Positions 43,216-52,345 of a stretch of DNA of 64,000 nt are shown here, piece by piece. A program made the position numbers and the translations under genes. The notes beneath the pieces were generated by a model. It made no database searches. It saw nothing but the letters and a program-made list of their open reading frames with translations, and was not told where the DNA came from. The stretch lies in assembly GCA_038521625.1 (NCBI GenBank), contig JBCBKP010000018.1, forward strand, positions 1 through 64,000, in the 5' to 3' direction. The DNA comes from JBCBKP01 sp038521625. GTDB taxonomy: Bacteria > Planctomycetota > Phycisphaerae > Phycisphaerales > UBA1924. Every line of letters begins with the position of its first letter. The stretch's first letter is position 1.

Positions 43216-44085
43216 TCAGCTGTTTCGAAGGATGATCCCGCCGATGAAGGCGCAGACGATGCTGATGACCAGCCCGCCGCCGCCGACGCCGGCGACCCAG
43301 GCGAGGGTGACCTGGTCCAGGATCGACGACTGGCCGGTCCACGCCATGACCATGAAGGCCATCGCGGCGCAGAGCGTGACGACGATGCCGACGGAGATGC
43401 CGGCGACGAGTCCCGAGCCGAAGCCGTCGTAGGGCTCGGCGACCATCGGCATCATGGCCGGCGCCTCGGTGACGTCGGTGTCGGTCGCCTCGGCCGATTC
43501 GAACAGGTCGCCGCCGGAGGGGACCATCGCGCTCTCGCCGAGCACCGAATCGCCCGAGAAGACGTTCGAGGCCTGGGCCGAATCGGCCGGGACGTCGATG
43601 CCCGTGCCCGAGCCGTAGACATCGTCGAGGAAGTCGGCGCCGAGCGAGGTGTCGTCGCTCTCGAGCGCGATGTTGCCGAGGCCGGAGCCCGAGGCGGCCG
43701 GGTCGGGCGGGAACGTCGGTGTCGAGCTGGTGATCTGGGTCTGGGCGGCCGGATCGGCCTCCTCGGTGCCCTCGGAGTCGGCGTCGAAGATCGAGATGCC
43801 GGTGCCGGCCGAGGGGTCGTCGTCGAGCATCGAGCCGGTGCCCGAGCCGGAGGAGGCCAGGCCGATGGGCTCGAGGTCGTCGGCGGAGTCGGCGAGCGGG
43901 ATCAGGCCGTCGGCGTCGTCCTCGTCGCCGCCGGCGAGCAGATCGACCTGATCGACCTTCAGCATGACGCGGTCGCCGTCGCGGAACTCCTGGAGCTGGC
44001 CGGAGCTGATCAGGTCGTTGACCTGGCCCTCGGACATGCCGAGCTTCTCGGCGGCTTCTCCGACGCTGTAGAACATCTTGGCCAT
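43216..44085 (-). CDS. HTH-domain protein with disordered linker and two membrane helices
   Basis: 289 residues. N-terminal MerR/excisionase-type helix-turn-helix (MFYSVGEAAEKLGMSEGQVNDLISSGQLQEFRDGDRVMLK), about 150 acidic Gly/Ser/Asp-rich residues without predicted structure, then two membrane segments (GLVAGISVGIVVTLCAAMAFMVMAW; LAWVAGVGGGGLVISIVCAFIGGIIL). This DNA-binding-like head tethered to a membrane tail may link DNA or a protein partner to the membrane. Start ATG 44085 is set by the HTH. Confidence 0.75.
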   Translation of the reverse strand: MAKMFYSVGEAAEKLGMSEGQVNDLISSGQLQEFRDGDRVMLKVDQVDLLAGGDEDDADGLIPLADSADDLEPIGLASSGSGTGSMLDDDPSAGTGISIFDADSEGTEEADPAAQTQITSSTPTFPPDPAASGSGLGNIALESDDTSLGADFLDDVYGSGTGIDVPADSAQASNVFSGDSVLGESAMVPSGGDLFESAEATDTDVTEAPAMMPMVAEPYDGFGSGLVAGISVGIVVTLCAAMAFMVMAWTGQSSILDQVTLAWVAGVGGGGLVISIVCAFIGGIILRNS

Positions 44086-44260
44086 GGCGGTGCTGCTCCC
44101 CGGGGTGATGCCGCTGGGCGGGTTCCCTGGCTGTTCCGTGTGGGCCGGGCGGCCGGTTCCCGCTCCACCACAGCGGGGTCGTCCGGAGCCAGGCGCAGGA
44201 CGAGATGGTAGCGGTCTCCAACGGCCCGGGCGGGCGTAGGCTGGGCGTCGAAGGAGCGTC

Positions 44261-45166
44261 ATGGCGGACACCGCGGTCTTTCTTGATGGGACGTTCGTGC
44301 CGCGGGCCGAGGCCCGGATCTCGGCGTTCGACGCCGGGGTGCAGCACGGCGTCGGGCTGTTCGAGACGATGACCGGCGTCAATCTGGGCGGCGGGCCGCG
44401 GGTCGTGGGTCTGCGCGAGCACCTCGACCGCCTCGCCGAGTCGGCGCGGGAGCTGCGGCTCAGCGAGCGGCTCGAGATCCAGGCCCTCGGCGACGCCTGC
44501 CTGGCGACGGTCGAGCGGTCGGGGCTCGAGCGCTGCCGTTTGCGACTGACGCTGACGGGCGGCGACCTGAACCTGCTCGAGACCAGCGGACGCAGCCAGC
44601 ACCGGCCGACGATCTCGATCGTGGCCCAGCCGGCGACGGCGTACCCGGCCGAGATGTTCGAACGCGGCGTGCTGGCGAGCTTCGCCGACGCGCGGGCCAA
44701 CCCACTCAACCGGTTCGAGAGCCACAAGACGCTGAACTACTGGTGGCGGCTTCGAGAGCTCCAGGACGCCGCGGCGAAGGGCGCGGGCGAGGCGATCGTG
44801 CTGCAGGTCAGCAACCACGTCGCGGGCGGGTGCGTGAGCAGCGTCATCGCGATCCACGGCGATCGGGCGATGACGCCGATCGTGCGGGGCGAGGAGCCAA
44901 CCGGCGGCGTCCCGAGCCCGGTGCTGCCGGGGGTGACCCGCGCGTTCTGCCTGGGCTGGCTCGAGGAGATGGGGCTGGAGGTCAGCCGCCAGATGCTGAC
45001 GGCGGGCGATCTGCTCGACGCGGACGAGGTGCTGCTGACCAACTCGAGCTGGGGCGTGCTGCCGGTGACGCGGATCGAATCGCGGACGATCGGCGGCGGG
45101 GAGCCCGGCGAGGCCGCTCGGGCGCTCCGCGAGCGCTGGGATCGATTGGTCGTCGCCGACGATTAG
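44261..45166 (+). CDS. Aminotransferase class IV (PabC/Ilv-type)
   Basis: 301 residues, fold-type IV PLP enzyme. FLDGTFVPRAEARISAFDAGVQHGVGLFETM, catalytic Lys in ESHKTLNYWWRL, and a substrate/PLP end TNSSWGVLPVTRIESRTIG. Could be 4-amino-4-deoxychorismate lyase (folate), a branched-chain aminotransferase or a D-amino acid aminotransferase; the length and the family marks do not separate these. ATG 44261 follows AAGGAGCG. Overlaps the convergent small membrane gene by four bases. Confidence 0.87.
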   Translation: MADTAVFLDGTFVPRAEARISAFDAGVQHGVGLFETMTGVNLGGGPRVVGLREHLDRLAESARELRLSERLEIQALGDACLATVERSGLERCRLRLTLTGGDLNLLETSGRSQHRPTISIVAQPATAYPAEMFERGVLASFADARANPLNRFESHKTLNYWWRLRELQDAAAKGAGEAIVLQVSNHVAGGCVSSVIAIHGDRAMTPIVRGEEPTGGVPSPVLPGVTRAFCLGWLEEMGLEVSRQMLTAGDLLDADEVLLTNSSWGVLPVTRIESRTIGGGEPGEAARALRERWDRLVVADD

Positions 45167-45426
45167 CGCTGGATCACGCGGACGTTGCGGCGTCCCTCGT
45201 CATCGAAGCCCAGGGCGGAGCCGAGCCACCGGAGGGTGCCCCGGACGATCGCGGCGACCGCGAAGAGCACGAAGCCGAGGATGAACAGCGGCAACAGGAT
45301 CAGAAGGAAGATCGTCAGACCGAGGGCCAGGCCCAGCCACATCAGCGGCGAGGCCGCGGAAGAACGGCCGTCGCTGAACGCGACCCGGAAGACGCTCGCT
45401 CGCTCGTGACCTTCGAAGGCGGCCAT
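45163..45426 (-). CDS. Small membrane protein
   Basis: 87 residues with a long hydrophobic hairpin (LMWLGLALGLTIFLLILLPLFILGFVLFAVAAIV), then a short basic tail (RNVRVIQR). Unknown family. Convergent with the aminotransferase. Confidence 0.65.
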   Translation of the reverse strand: MAAFEGHERASVFRVAFSDGRSSAASPLMWLGLALGLTIFLLILLPLFILGFVLFAVAAIVRGTLRWLGSALGFDDEGRRNVRVIQR

Positions 45427-45533
45427 TGCAAGCAGTTTACGTCCTGAGAGCGATTTCAGATCGCCGACTCGCGGCCCGGGCGGACGGATTGGGGAAAGCC
45501 TGTCAAGAGCGTGATCGGGTGCGGCGGATGTCG

Positions 45534-45539
45534 TAGACT
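45534..45539 (+). promoter_or_regulatory. Candidate -10 box for dnaE
   Basis: TAGACT, 55 bases before ATG 45595. Confidence 0.3.
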
Positions 45540-45594
45540 GGCGGTTCCCAAGGTCCGTGTACTAGATGTTGTGAACGGTGAGGTGTGCCCCACC

Positions 45595-48500
45595 ATGCCC
45601 AGTGGCCCCGATGACAGCCCGAGCCCGAATCCGGTCCAGAGCGATGGTCGGCCGGGATTCGTCCATCTTCACCTGCACAGCGAGTACTCGCTGCTGGACG
45701 GCGGGAACCGGCTCGACAAGCTGATCGCCCGGGTGAAGGAGCTCGGGATGGACTCGGTGGCCGTGACCGACCACGGCAACCTGCACGCGGCGGTGTCGTT
45801 CTACACGCAGGCGAAGGCGGCGGGGGTCAAGCCGATCCTGGGCTGCGAGGCGTACGTCGCCCCGGGCGACCGGCGCGACCGGACGTACACGGGCGTGGCG
45901 GACGGCGGGTACCACCTGGTGCTGCTGGCCGAGAACGAGACCGGCTGGCAGAACCTAATGCGGATGTGCTCGGAGGCGTACCTCACGGGCTTCTACTTCA
46001 AGCCGCGGATGGACCGAGAGCTGCTGGAGGCGCACGGCGAGGGGCTGATCGCGATCAACGGCCACCTGGGCAGCGAGCTCGCGTTCCACCTCATGCGGTA
46101 CGAGGAATCGAAGGAGGGCAAGCACTGGGACGCGGCGGTCGAGGTCTGCGAGTGGCATCGGAAGGTGTTCGCGCCGACCGAGGCCGGGCCGAGGTTCTTC
46201 GTGGAGCTGCAGCACCACGTGCTGGAGCAGATCTCGATCAACCCGCACCTGATCCGTTTGGCGCGCGAGCTCGATCTGCCGCTGGTGTGCGACAACGACA
46301 GCCACTTCCTGCTGGCCGAGGACCACGACGCGCACGACACGCTGATCTGTATCTCCACCGGCAAGCTGAAGGCGGATGAGAGCCGGATGAAGTACACGCC
46401 GGAGCTCTACGTGAAGAGCCCGGAGGAGATGCACGCGCTCTTCGGCACGCCCGAGTACAACAACGAGGCGTACGGCGACGCGGGGCGTGAGTCGCTGGAG
46501 AACACGGTCCGTATCGCCGACCGCTGCAACGTCGAGATGCCGACGGACGCGAACCACGCGCCGGTCGTGATCGTCGTCGCGCCGCCGGAAGATGAGCTGC
46601 CGGCGCACGACGAGGCGCGTTTCGGCGGCGACCTGACGGCCTGGTACAAGGCCTACTGCGCGCACTTCGAGCTCGAGGCGGCGTCGGACGACATGGACAC
46701 CGGCGCGCTGAAGGAGGCCTGCGACCGGGCGCTGCGGATGCTCTGCGAGTCGGGCATGATCTGGCGGTACGGGCCGTCGATCATGGAGGGGCGGCACGGG
46801 TACATCGAGGGCGTCGAGGGGACCGCGGACAGGCGGGAGGCCTGCCCGACCGACGAAGCCAAGGACACGTTCGACAAGTGGGCGCGGCTGAACCGCGAGC
46901 TGAAGATCCTCGCGGACAAGCTGATCAGCGCGTACTTCCTGATCGTCTGGGACTTCGTGAACTGGGGCCGCCAGGAGGGCATCCCGGCGCTGGCGCGCGG
47001 CTCGGGCGTCGGCACGATGGTCGGGTACGTGCTGGGCCTCAGCAACGCCTGCCCGGTGCGCTACGGCCTGCTGTTCGAGCGGTTCACGGACCCCGACCGC
47101 GCCGAGTACCCGGATATCGATATCGACCTATGCCAGGACGGGCGCGGGCTCGTGATCGACTACGTGCGTCAGAAGTACGGGCACGTAGCGCAGATCATCA
47201 CGTTCGGGACGCTGAAGGCGCGGGCCGCGATCCGCGACGTCGCGCGGGTGCACGAGCTGCCGCTGGGCGAGGCCGACAAGCTCGCCAAGCTCGTCCCCGA
47301 CGAGCTGAAGATCACGCTCGACAAGGCGCTCAAGGACGAGCCCGAGCTGCAGGCGTGGTACGACCGCGACGAGCGGGTGAAGCGGATCATCGACGACGCC
47401 AGGGTGCTCGAGGGTCAGGCGCGACACGCGAGCGTGCACGCGGCGGGCGTGATCGTCGCGACGACGCCGCTGGCGGAGCTGGTGCCGCTGTACCGCCAGT
47501 CCGGCGGCGGCGAGGACGAGGTCATCACGCAGTGGGACGGCCCGACCTGCGAGAACATGGGCCTGCTCAAGATGGACTTCCTGGGCCTGCGCACGCTGTC
47601 GATCATCGAGCGCGCCAAGGCGCTGATCCGCGGAGGGCTCGACGACGACGCGGTCTACGCGGCCGTCGGGCGCACGCGGGGCGACGGCGGGCCCGACCCT
47701 CTGGATCTCGACCGGCTGACCTACGACGACCAGCGCGTTTTCGATATGTTCAAGCGGGGCGACACGACCGGCGTGTTCCAGTTCGAATCCGGCGGCATGC
47801 GCCGGCTGCTGAACGAGATGAAGCCCGACCGGCTCGAGGACCTGATCGCGGCCAACGCGCTGTTCCGCCCGGGCCCGATGGACCTGATCCCCGACTACAA
47901 CCAGCGCAAGCACGGGCGCCAGGAGGTCCCGAAGGTCCACGAGATCGTCGACCGGTTCACCGAGCCGACCTACGGCGTGATGGTGTACCAGGAGCAGGTG
48001 ATGCAGATCGTGCACGAGCTGGGCGGCATCCCGCTGCGCCAGGCGTACACGCTCATCAAGGCGATCAGCAAGAAGAAGGCCAAGGTCATCGACGCCAACC
48101 GCCCGGTCTTCATCGAGGGCGCGGGCACGAAGGGGCTCGACAAGAAGGCGGCCGACGAGCTGTTCGAGCTGATCCTCAAGTTCGCCGGCTACGGCTTCAA
48201 CAAGAGCCACTCGACCGGCTACGCGATCGTCGCGTACCAGACCGCCTACCTCAAGACGTTCTTCCCGGCGCAGTACATGGCGGCGTTCCTCAGCTTCGAG
48301 AGCCAGGCGCAGAAGGTCGCCGACTGGCTGCCGTACCTCGAGGACTGCAAGCGGACGGTCATCATCGATCCCGCGACCGGACAGCAGATCAGGCGCGGCA
48401 TCGAGGTGATGGCGCCCGAGGTGAACCTGTCCGAGGCCGACTTCAGCGTCGTCTTCGAGGAGGGCGAGCCGCGCGACGCCCAGCACGGGCACATCCGATT

Positions 48501-49635
48501 CGGGCTCAAGGCGATCAAGGGCGCCGGCGCCAAGGCGATCGATTCGATCGTCGGCGAGCGGGACGGCGGCCCGTACACCTCGCTGTTCGACTTCTGCGAG
48601 CGCGTGCCGCCGGGCACCGTCAACAAGGCGACGATCGAGGCGCTGATCAAGGCCGGGGCGTTCGACAGCGTGCACGGGCGCGAGAGACGCTCGGCGCTGG
48701 TCGGCACGATCGACGCGGCCGTCTCGGCCGGGCACAAGGCGGCAGAAGACAAGGCCGCCGGGCAGAACCAGCTGTTCGGCTTCGGCGGCGAAGACGAGTC
48801 GCCCGCGGCGACGGACCCGGCGACAAGCGAGGCCCCGCTCGCGGCCGTGCCGGCGTGGAGCGAGGCCGAGACGCTACGCCAGGAGAAGGACACGCTCGGC
48901 TTCTATGTCTCGAGCCACCCGCTCGAGGAGTGGTCGGACTGGACGCGCGTCTTCACGCGGCTCGACTGCGGCTCGCTGCGCGGCCTGCCGCAGGACAAGC
49001 CGGTGATCGTCGCGGCCATGATCCAGTCGGCGCGGGTGATCGTCTGCCGCAACGGGCGGTCGGCCGGGCAGAAGATGGCGATCCTCACGGTCGAGGACGC
49101 GGTCAGCACGGCCGAGGCGGTCTGCTTCGCCGAGGTCTACGGGCGGTACAGCCATCTTCTCGAGGGCGACGAGGCGGGCGAGGCCAAGTTCGTCATGGGC
49201 CGGCTCGACCACAGCCGCGGCGACCCGCAGATCATCGTCGACCGCATCGTGCCCATCGAGGGGCGCCCGCTCGACGGCGGCACGCTGCTGGTCACGCTGC
49301 GCGCGTCGAGGCTGAACGGCGGGGCGGCCGAGCGCCTGGACCGGGTGCGCATGCTGCTCGACGACTTCACGTCGGAGACGGCCGAGGCCGGCAAGCCCGG
49401 CTCGCGGATGAAGCTCGAGGTCGAGGGCAAGCCGATCGCATACCACCTGCTGGTCGAGACCGACGACGCGTGGATCCGGCTCGAGCCGGAGAGCAAGGCC
49501 AGGGTGAAGCTCGAGTCCGACCTCGTGCGCGGGCTGGCGAACGTGCTCGGTCCGATGCCGGTCGAGCTCATCGGCGGCGTGTCGATCGACATGCAGAAGA
49601 AGGACCCGCGCGAGAAGTACCGCAAGCGCGCATGA
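45595..49635 (+). CDS. dnaE: DNA polymerase III alpha subunit
   Basis: 1346 residues, the replicative polymerase. N-terminal PHP domain (FVHLHLHSEYSLLDG; VAVTDHGNLHAAVSFY), palm catalytic aspartates in PDIDIDLC (about 507-511), GVMVYQEQVMQIVHELGG, GYGFNKSHSTGYAIVAYQTAYLK, helix-hairpin-helix (PPGTVNKATIEALIKAGAF) and a C-terminal OB fold plus tau-binding end. GTG 45571 could be an earlier start; ATG 45595 (MPSGPDD) fits the family and follows GAGGTG by a long spacer. Stands alone, no dnaN or holoenzyme partner nearby. Confidence 0.96.
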   Translation: MPSGPDDSPSPNPVQSDGRPGFVHLHLHSEYSLLDGGNRLDKLIARVKELGMDSVAVTDHGNLHAAVSFYTQAKAAGVKPILGCEAYVAPGDRRDRTYTGVADGGYHLVLLAENETGWQNLMRMCSEAYLTGFYFKPRMDRELLEAHGEGLIAINGHLGSELAFHLMRYEESKEGKHWDAAVEVCEWHRKVFAPTEAGPRFFVELQHHVLEQISINPHLIRLARELDLPLVCDNDSHFLLAEDHDAHDTLICISTGKLKADESRMKYTPELYVKSPEEMHALFGTPEYNNEAYGDAGRESLENTVRIADRCNVEMPTDANHAPVVIVVAPPEDELPAHDEARFGGDLTAWYKAYCAHFELEAASDDMDTGALKEACDRALRMLCESGMIWRYGPSIMEGRHGYIEGVEGTADRREACPTDEAKDTFDKWARLNRELKILADKLISAYFLIVWDFVNWGRQEGIPALARGSGVGTMVGYVLGLSNACPVRYGLLFERFTDPDRAEYPDIDIDLCQDGRGLVIDYVRQKYGHVAQIITFGTLKARAAIRDVARVHELPLGEADKLAKLVPDELKITLDKALKDEPELQAWYDRDERVKRIIDDARVLEGQARHASVHAAGVIVATTPLAELVPLYRQSGGGEDEVITQWDGPTCENMGLLKMDFLGLRTLSIIERAKALIRGGLDDDAVYAAVGRTRGDGGPDPLDLDRLTYDDQRVFDMFKRGDTTGVFQFESGGMRRLLNEMKPDRLEDLIAANALFRPGPMDLIPDYNQRKHGRQEVPKVHEIVDRFTEPTYGVMVYQEQVMQIVHELGGIPLRQAYTLIKAISKKKAKVIDANRPVFIEGAGTKGLDKKAADELFELILKFAGYGFNKSHSTGYAIVAYQTAYLKTFFPAQYMAAFLSFESQAQKVADWLPYLEDCKRTVIIDPATGQQIRRGIEVMAPEVNLSEADFSVVFEEGEPRDAQHGHIRFGLKAIKGAGAKAIDSIVGERDGGPYTSLFDFCERVPPGTVNKATIEALIKAGAFDSVHGRERRSALVGTIDAAVSAGHKAAEDKAAGQNQLFGFGGEDESPAATDPATSEAPLAAVPAWSEAETLRQEKDTLGFYVSSHPLEEWSDWTRVFTRLDCGSLRGLPQDKPVIVAAMIQSARVIVCRNGRSAGQKMAILTVEDAVSTAEAVCFAEVYGRYSHLLEGDEAGEAKFVMGRLDHSRGDPQIIVDRIVPIEGRPLDGGTLLVTLRASRLNGGAAERLDRVRMLLDDFTSETAEAGKPGSRMKLEVEGKPIAYHLLVETDDAWIRLEPESKARVKLESDLVRGLANVLGPMPVELIGGVSIDMQKKDPREKYRKRA

Positions 49636-49663
49636 GCGCGCGGCCTGCCTCCCGGGGTTTTGC

Positions 49664-49761
49664 CGGGCATTCTCGGTCGGGCTTTCTCGGGCGGACAGTT
49701 TCGGGCGGACAGTCTCGGACCGATTCCCGACAGCGGATCGGGGCTTCTGATGCCCGAGAGC
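49664..49761. repeat. Heptanucleotide repeat tract downstream of dnaE
   Basis: Fourteen 7-bp units in register, including TCTCGGG, CGGACAG (twice), TTTCGGG, CCGACAG and one TGATGCC. The middle behaves as a 14-bp repeat (TCTCGGG + CGGACAG). The rest of 49636-49999 has no gene that I can support; TTTACGCT near 49775 resembles the TTACGCT found upstream of the other beta-helix genes. Confidence 0.75.
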
Positions 49762-49999
49762 ATCGCTCCTGCTTTACGCTGAGAGCGGAGCGGGCGGTTG
49801 CCCGCGGCGCCGGGGGATCATCCATGAGCCATGCACCACGCGGCGGCGTGTCGCACGGGACGTGCGCGGCCCGCGTACTCGGGTCTCGAGACTGAGCCGA
49901 ACAGAGCGACCGCGACGCGATCCACCGATCGTGCCGCGGTTTCGATCGCATCGGACGCGGGGCCGCCGATCGCGGCCTCGAGGGGCAAAGGGGATTCAG

Positions 50000-51502
50000 A
50001 TGAAGAGAGCACTGTGCACATTGGCCGCCGTCTCGTTCCTGGTCTCGCCGGCCGCCGGGCAGGTCAGCCCGCCATCGGGGGCGGTGTCGGACACGCAGGC
50101 GGTCCTGATCAACTCGCCGGGCTTCGTCATCAGCCAGCCGGGCTCGTACCGGGTGGCCCGGAACCTGTCGAGCGCGTCGACGGTGTCGAATCTGATCACC
50201 GTCAACGCCTCGAACGTGACGATCGATCTCGGCGGGCACCTGCTATCCGGCGGCGGACGGGGCGTTGACATCGGCGGGGCCGTGAGCAATGTCGTCGTCC
50301 GCAACGGGACGTTCACCGGCCAGGCTGACAACGCGATCGAGGGCCCGAGCACCGGCGCGGGCAATCTGCTGATCGAGGACGTCGTGGCCAGGGATCTAAA
50401 CGGCGGTCTCTTCTGCTTCAGCACGCCGAACATGATCATCCGCGACGTGATCGTCTCGAACACGGCGGGCGCCGGGATCGCGGTCGGTGACGGGAGCATC
50501 CTCGAGCGCGTGACGATGTCCGACATCGGCGGCAACGGGATGAACGTCCAGGAGTTCGTCCAGGTCCGCAACGTAACCATGCGCAACATCGGCGGCATCG
50601 GCATCCGCTCGGACGGCCGGCTCCACGCTGAGTCGGTGCTGATCGAGTCCACCGGGTCCGAGGGGATCGTCGGCGCGAGCACGGCGTTCATCCGAGACTG
50701 CCATGTGCGCAACGCGGGCCGCTTCGCGCCGCCGACCCGCTCGGTCGCGGCGCCCTCGACCGACCCGCTCGCCGACGGCTCCGGATGGCCGGAGCCCGTC
50801 GACGACGTCGTGCCCGGCCCGTTCGTCAGCGAGGAAGGGCTGGTCTACTACGAGGCGGGCGACGCCACCCGCAGCGCGACCGACGGCGAGGACGGCATCC
50901 GCGTCGGGATCGACTCGCTGGTCATCGACTGCAGCGTCGTGCTCAGCACGGAGGACGGGATCGCGCTCGGCACCGGCTCGAAGGCGACCGGCTGCAGCTC
51001 GAGCGACAACAGCGGCGCCGGCTTCATCGCGCTGAACAACGCGAAGTTCGAGGACTGCCAGGCCTACTCGAACACGGGCGCCGGCTTCTCGATCGGCAGC
51101 GACGGCGATGTCCGTTCCTGCAACGCGAGCTCGAATACGGGCGCCGGCTACCTCTTCAGCCTCGACGGGCTCGTCGCCGATTCGACCGCCAACAACAACA
51201 GCGGCGGCGGCGTGATCGTCGGCGACGACGGCACGGTCGAGCGCTGCAAGATCGAGAACAACAGCACCTTCGGGATCGACGTGAACGGCACGGGCTGCCG
51301 GATCGACTCGAACCATCTCGCGATCAACCTCGGCAACGGCATCCAGCTCGATTCGAGCAGTAACCTCGTCGTCCGCAACTTCCTCGAGAACGACAACATC
51401 TTCAACACCCCTGGGCAGAACAACGTGATCGGCCAGATCATCACGACCAACCCGGCGACGCTGACCAGCAGCACCGGCGCGTGGGCCAACTTCCAGTTCT
51501 GA
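50000..51502 (+). CDS. Secreted right-handed beta-helix protein, paralogue 3
   Basis: 500 residues. Signal peptide MKRALCTLAAVSFLVSPAAG, module QVSPPSGAVSDTQAVL, opening rung FVISQPGSYRVARNL...VTIDLGGHLLSGGG, then many beta-helix rungs. A Pro/Gly-rich loop of about 55 residues (about 245-300) interrupts the helix. The end GAWANFQF matches the DPWANFAY of paralogue 2, about 42 kb away. ATG 50000 is preceded by GCAAAGGGG. Probably exported and sugar-binding, sugar-cleaving or structural. Confidence 0.85.
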   Translation: MKRALCTLAAVSFLVSPAAGQVSPPSGAVSDTQAVLINSPGFVISQPGSYRVARNLSSASTVSNLITVNASNVTIDLGGHLLSGGGRGVDIGGAVSNVVVRNGTFTGQADNAIEGPSTGAGNLLIEDVVARDLNGGLFCFSTPNMIIRDVIVSNTAGAGIAVGDGSILERVTMSDIGGNGMNVQEFVQVRNVTMRNIGGIGIRSDGRLHAESVLIESTGSEGIVGASTAFIRDCHVRNAGRFAPPTRSVAAPSTDPLADGSGWPEPVDDVVPGPFVSEEGLVYYEAGDATRSATDGEDGIRVGIDSLVIDCSVVLSTEDGIALGTGSKATGCSSSDNSGAGFIALNNAKFEDCQAYSNTGAGFSIGSDGDVRSCNASSNTGAGYLFSLDGLVADSTANNNSGGGVIVGDDGTVERCKIENNSTFGIDVNGTGCRIDSNHLAINLGNGIQLDSSSNLVVRNFLENDNIFNTPGQNNVIGQIITTNPATLTSSTGAWANFQF

Positions 51503-51545
51503 TCAGCGATCATCTCGTCGCCCGCGCCAGCGCGCGGGCGGCGTG

Positions 51546-52244
51546 TTACGCCGAGCCGTGGTGATCGGCCCAGCGGGTCTTCAGATCGTGCCCGCACCCG
51601 AGCAGGTCGAGGACCTTGCCGACCGTGAAGTCCACGATCTCCGCGACCGTCGTCGGCAGCAGATAAAACCCCGGGTTCGGGCTGCAGAGGATCGCCCCGG
51701 CGAGCGAGAGCCGGTGCATGTTCTCGATGTCGATGTGGTTCAGCGGCATCTCGCGGTGCCCGATGATTAGCGGGCGCCGCTCCTTGAGCGTGACCATCGC
51801 CGCGCGGCTGAGCAGGTTCGAGCCGGCGCCGGTCGCGATCGCGCCGAGGCTCGTCGAGCTGCACGGCATCACCGCCATGCCGTCGTGCAGGAAGCTCCCG
51901 CTGGCGATCACCGCGCCGACGTCCTTGTTCGGATGCGCGATGAACCGCGACGCGTAGACCTCGCTGGCCCGGGCGAGGTTCGGGCAGATCTGCTCGACCG
52001 AGACCTTGCGGATGCCCGCCTCGTCGAACATCAGCCGCTGGCCGTACTCGCTGACCACGCAGTGGACCGTGTGCCCGCCGAGCAGCAGCTGCTCGAGCAG
52101 GCGGATCGCGTAGGGCGCCCCGCTCGCGCCGCTGACACCCAGCACGAAGACCTTGCCCGAATCCGCCGGCGGCTCGGCGGGCGGCTCGGCGCGGACGATC
52201 ATCTTCTCGATCGCCGCGGCGGCTCTGTCGGGGGCGTCAGCCAT
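51546..52244 (-). CDS. ubiX: UbiX-family flavin prenyltransferase
   Basis: 232 residues, flavoprotein fold. GVSGASGAPYAIRLLEQL, VIASGSFLHDGMAVMPCSSTSLGAIATG, AAMVTLKERRPLIIGHREMPLNHIDIENM. UbiX makes prenyl-FMN, the cofactor of UbiD-type decarboxylases in quinone synthesis or aromatic metabolism. No UbiD is adjacent. The first 28 residues are an unusual extension; an internal start may be used. Divergent from pyrB. Confidence 0.92.
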   Translation of the reverse strand: MADAPDRAAAAIEKMIVRAEPPAEPPADSGKVFVLGVSGASGAPYAIRLLEQLLLGGHTVHCVVSEYGQRLMFDEAGIRKVSVEQICPNLARASEVYASRFIAHPNKDVGAVIASGSFLHDGMAVMPCSSTSLGAIATGAGSNLLSRAAMVTLKERRPLIIGHREMPLNHIDIENMHRLSLAGAILCSPNPGFYLLPTTVAEIVDFTVGKVLDLLGCGHDLKTRWADHHGSA

Positions 52245-52331
52245 GGTGAACCCTATTCGGCCGATCCGGGCCCGCCGATGCGGATTCGGTGTCCCGGCCG
52301 CGGGACCACCCTGCAGATCGGGTGCTTCGGA

Positions 52332-52337
52332 TAGAAT
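52332..52337 (+). promoter_or_regulatory. Candidate -10 box for pyrB-gmk
   Basis: TAGAAT ends 8 bases before ATG 52346, implying a very short or absent leader. Confidence 0.4.
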
Positions 52338-52345
52338 GGCCTTTG

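Noticed and set aside
46878..49895. 1005-codon plus frame inside dnaE
   Set aside because: Frame-shifted shadow of dnaE with no domain of its own.
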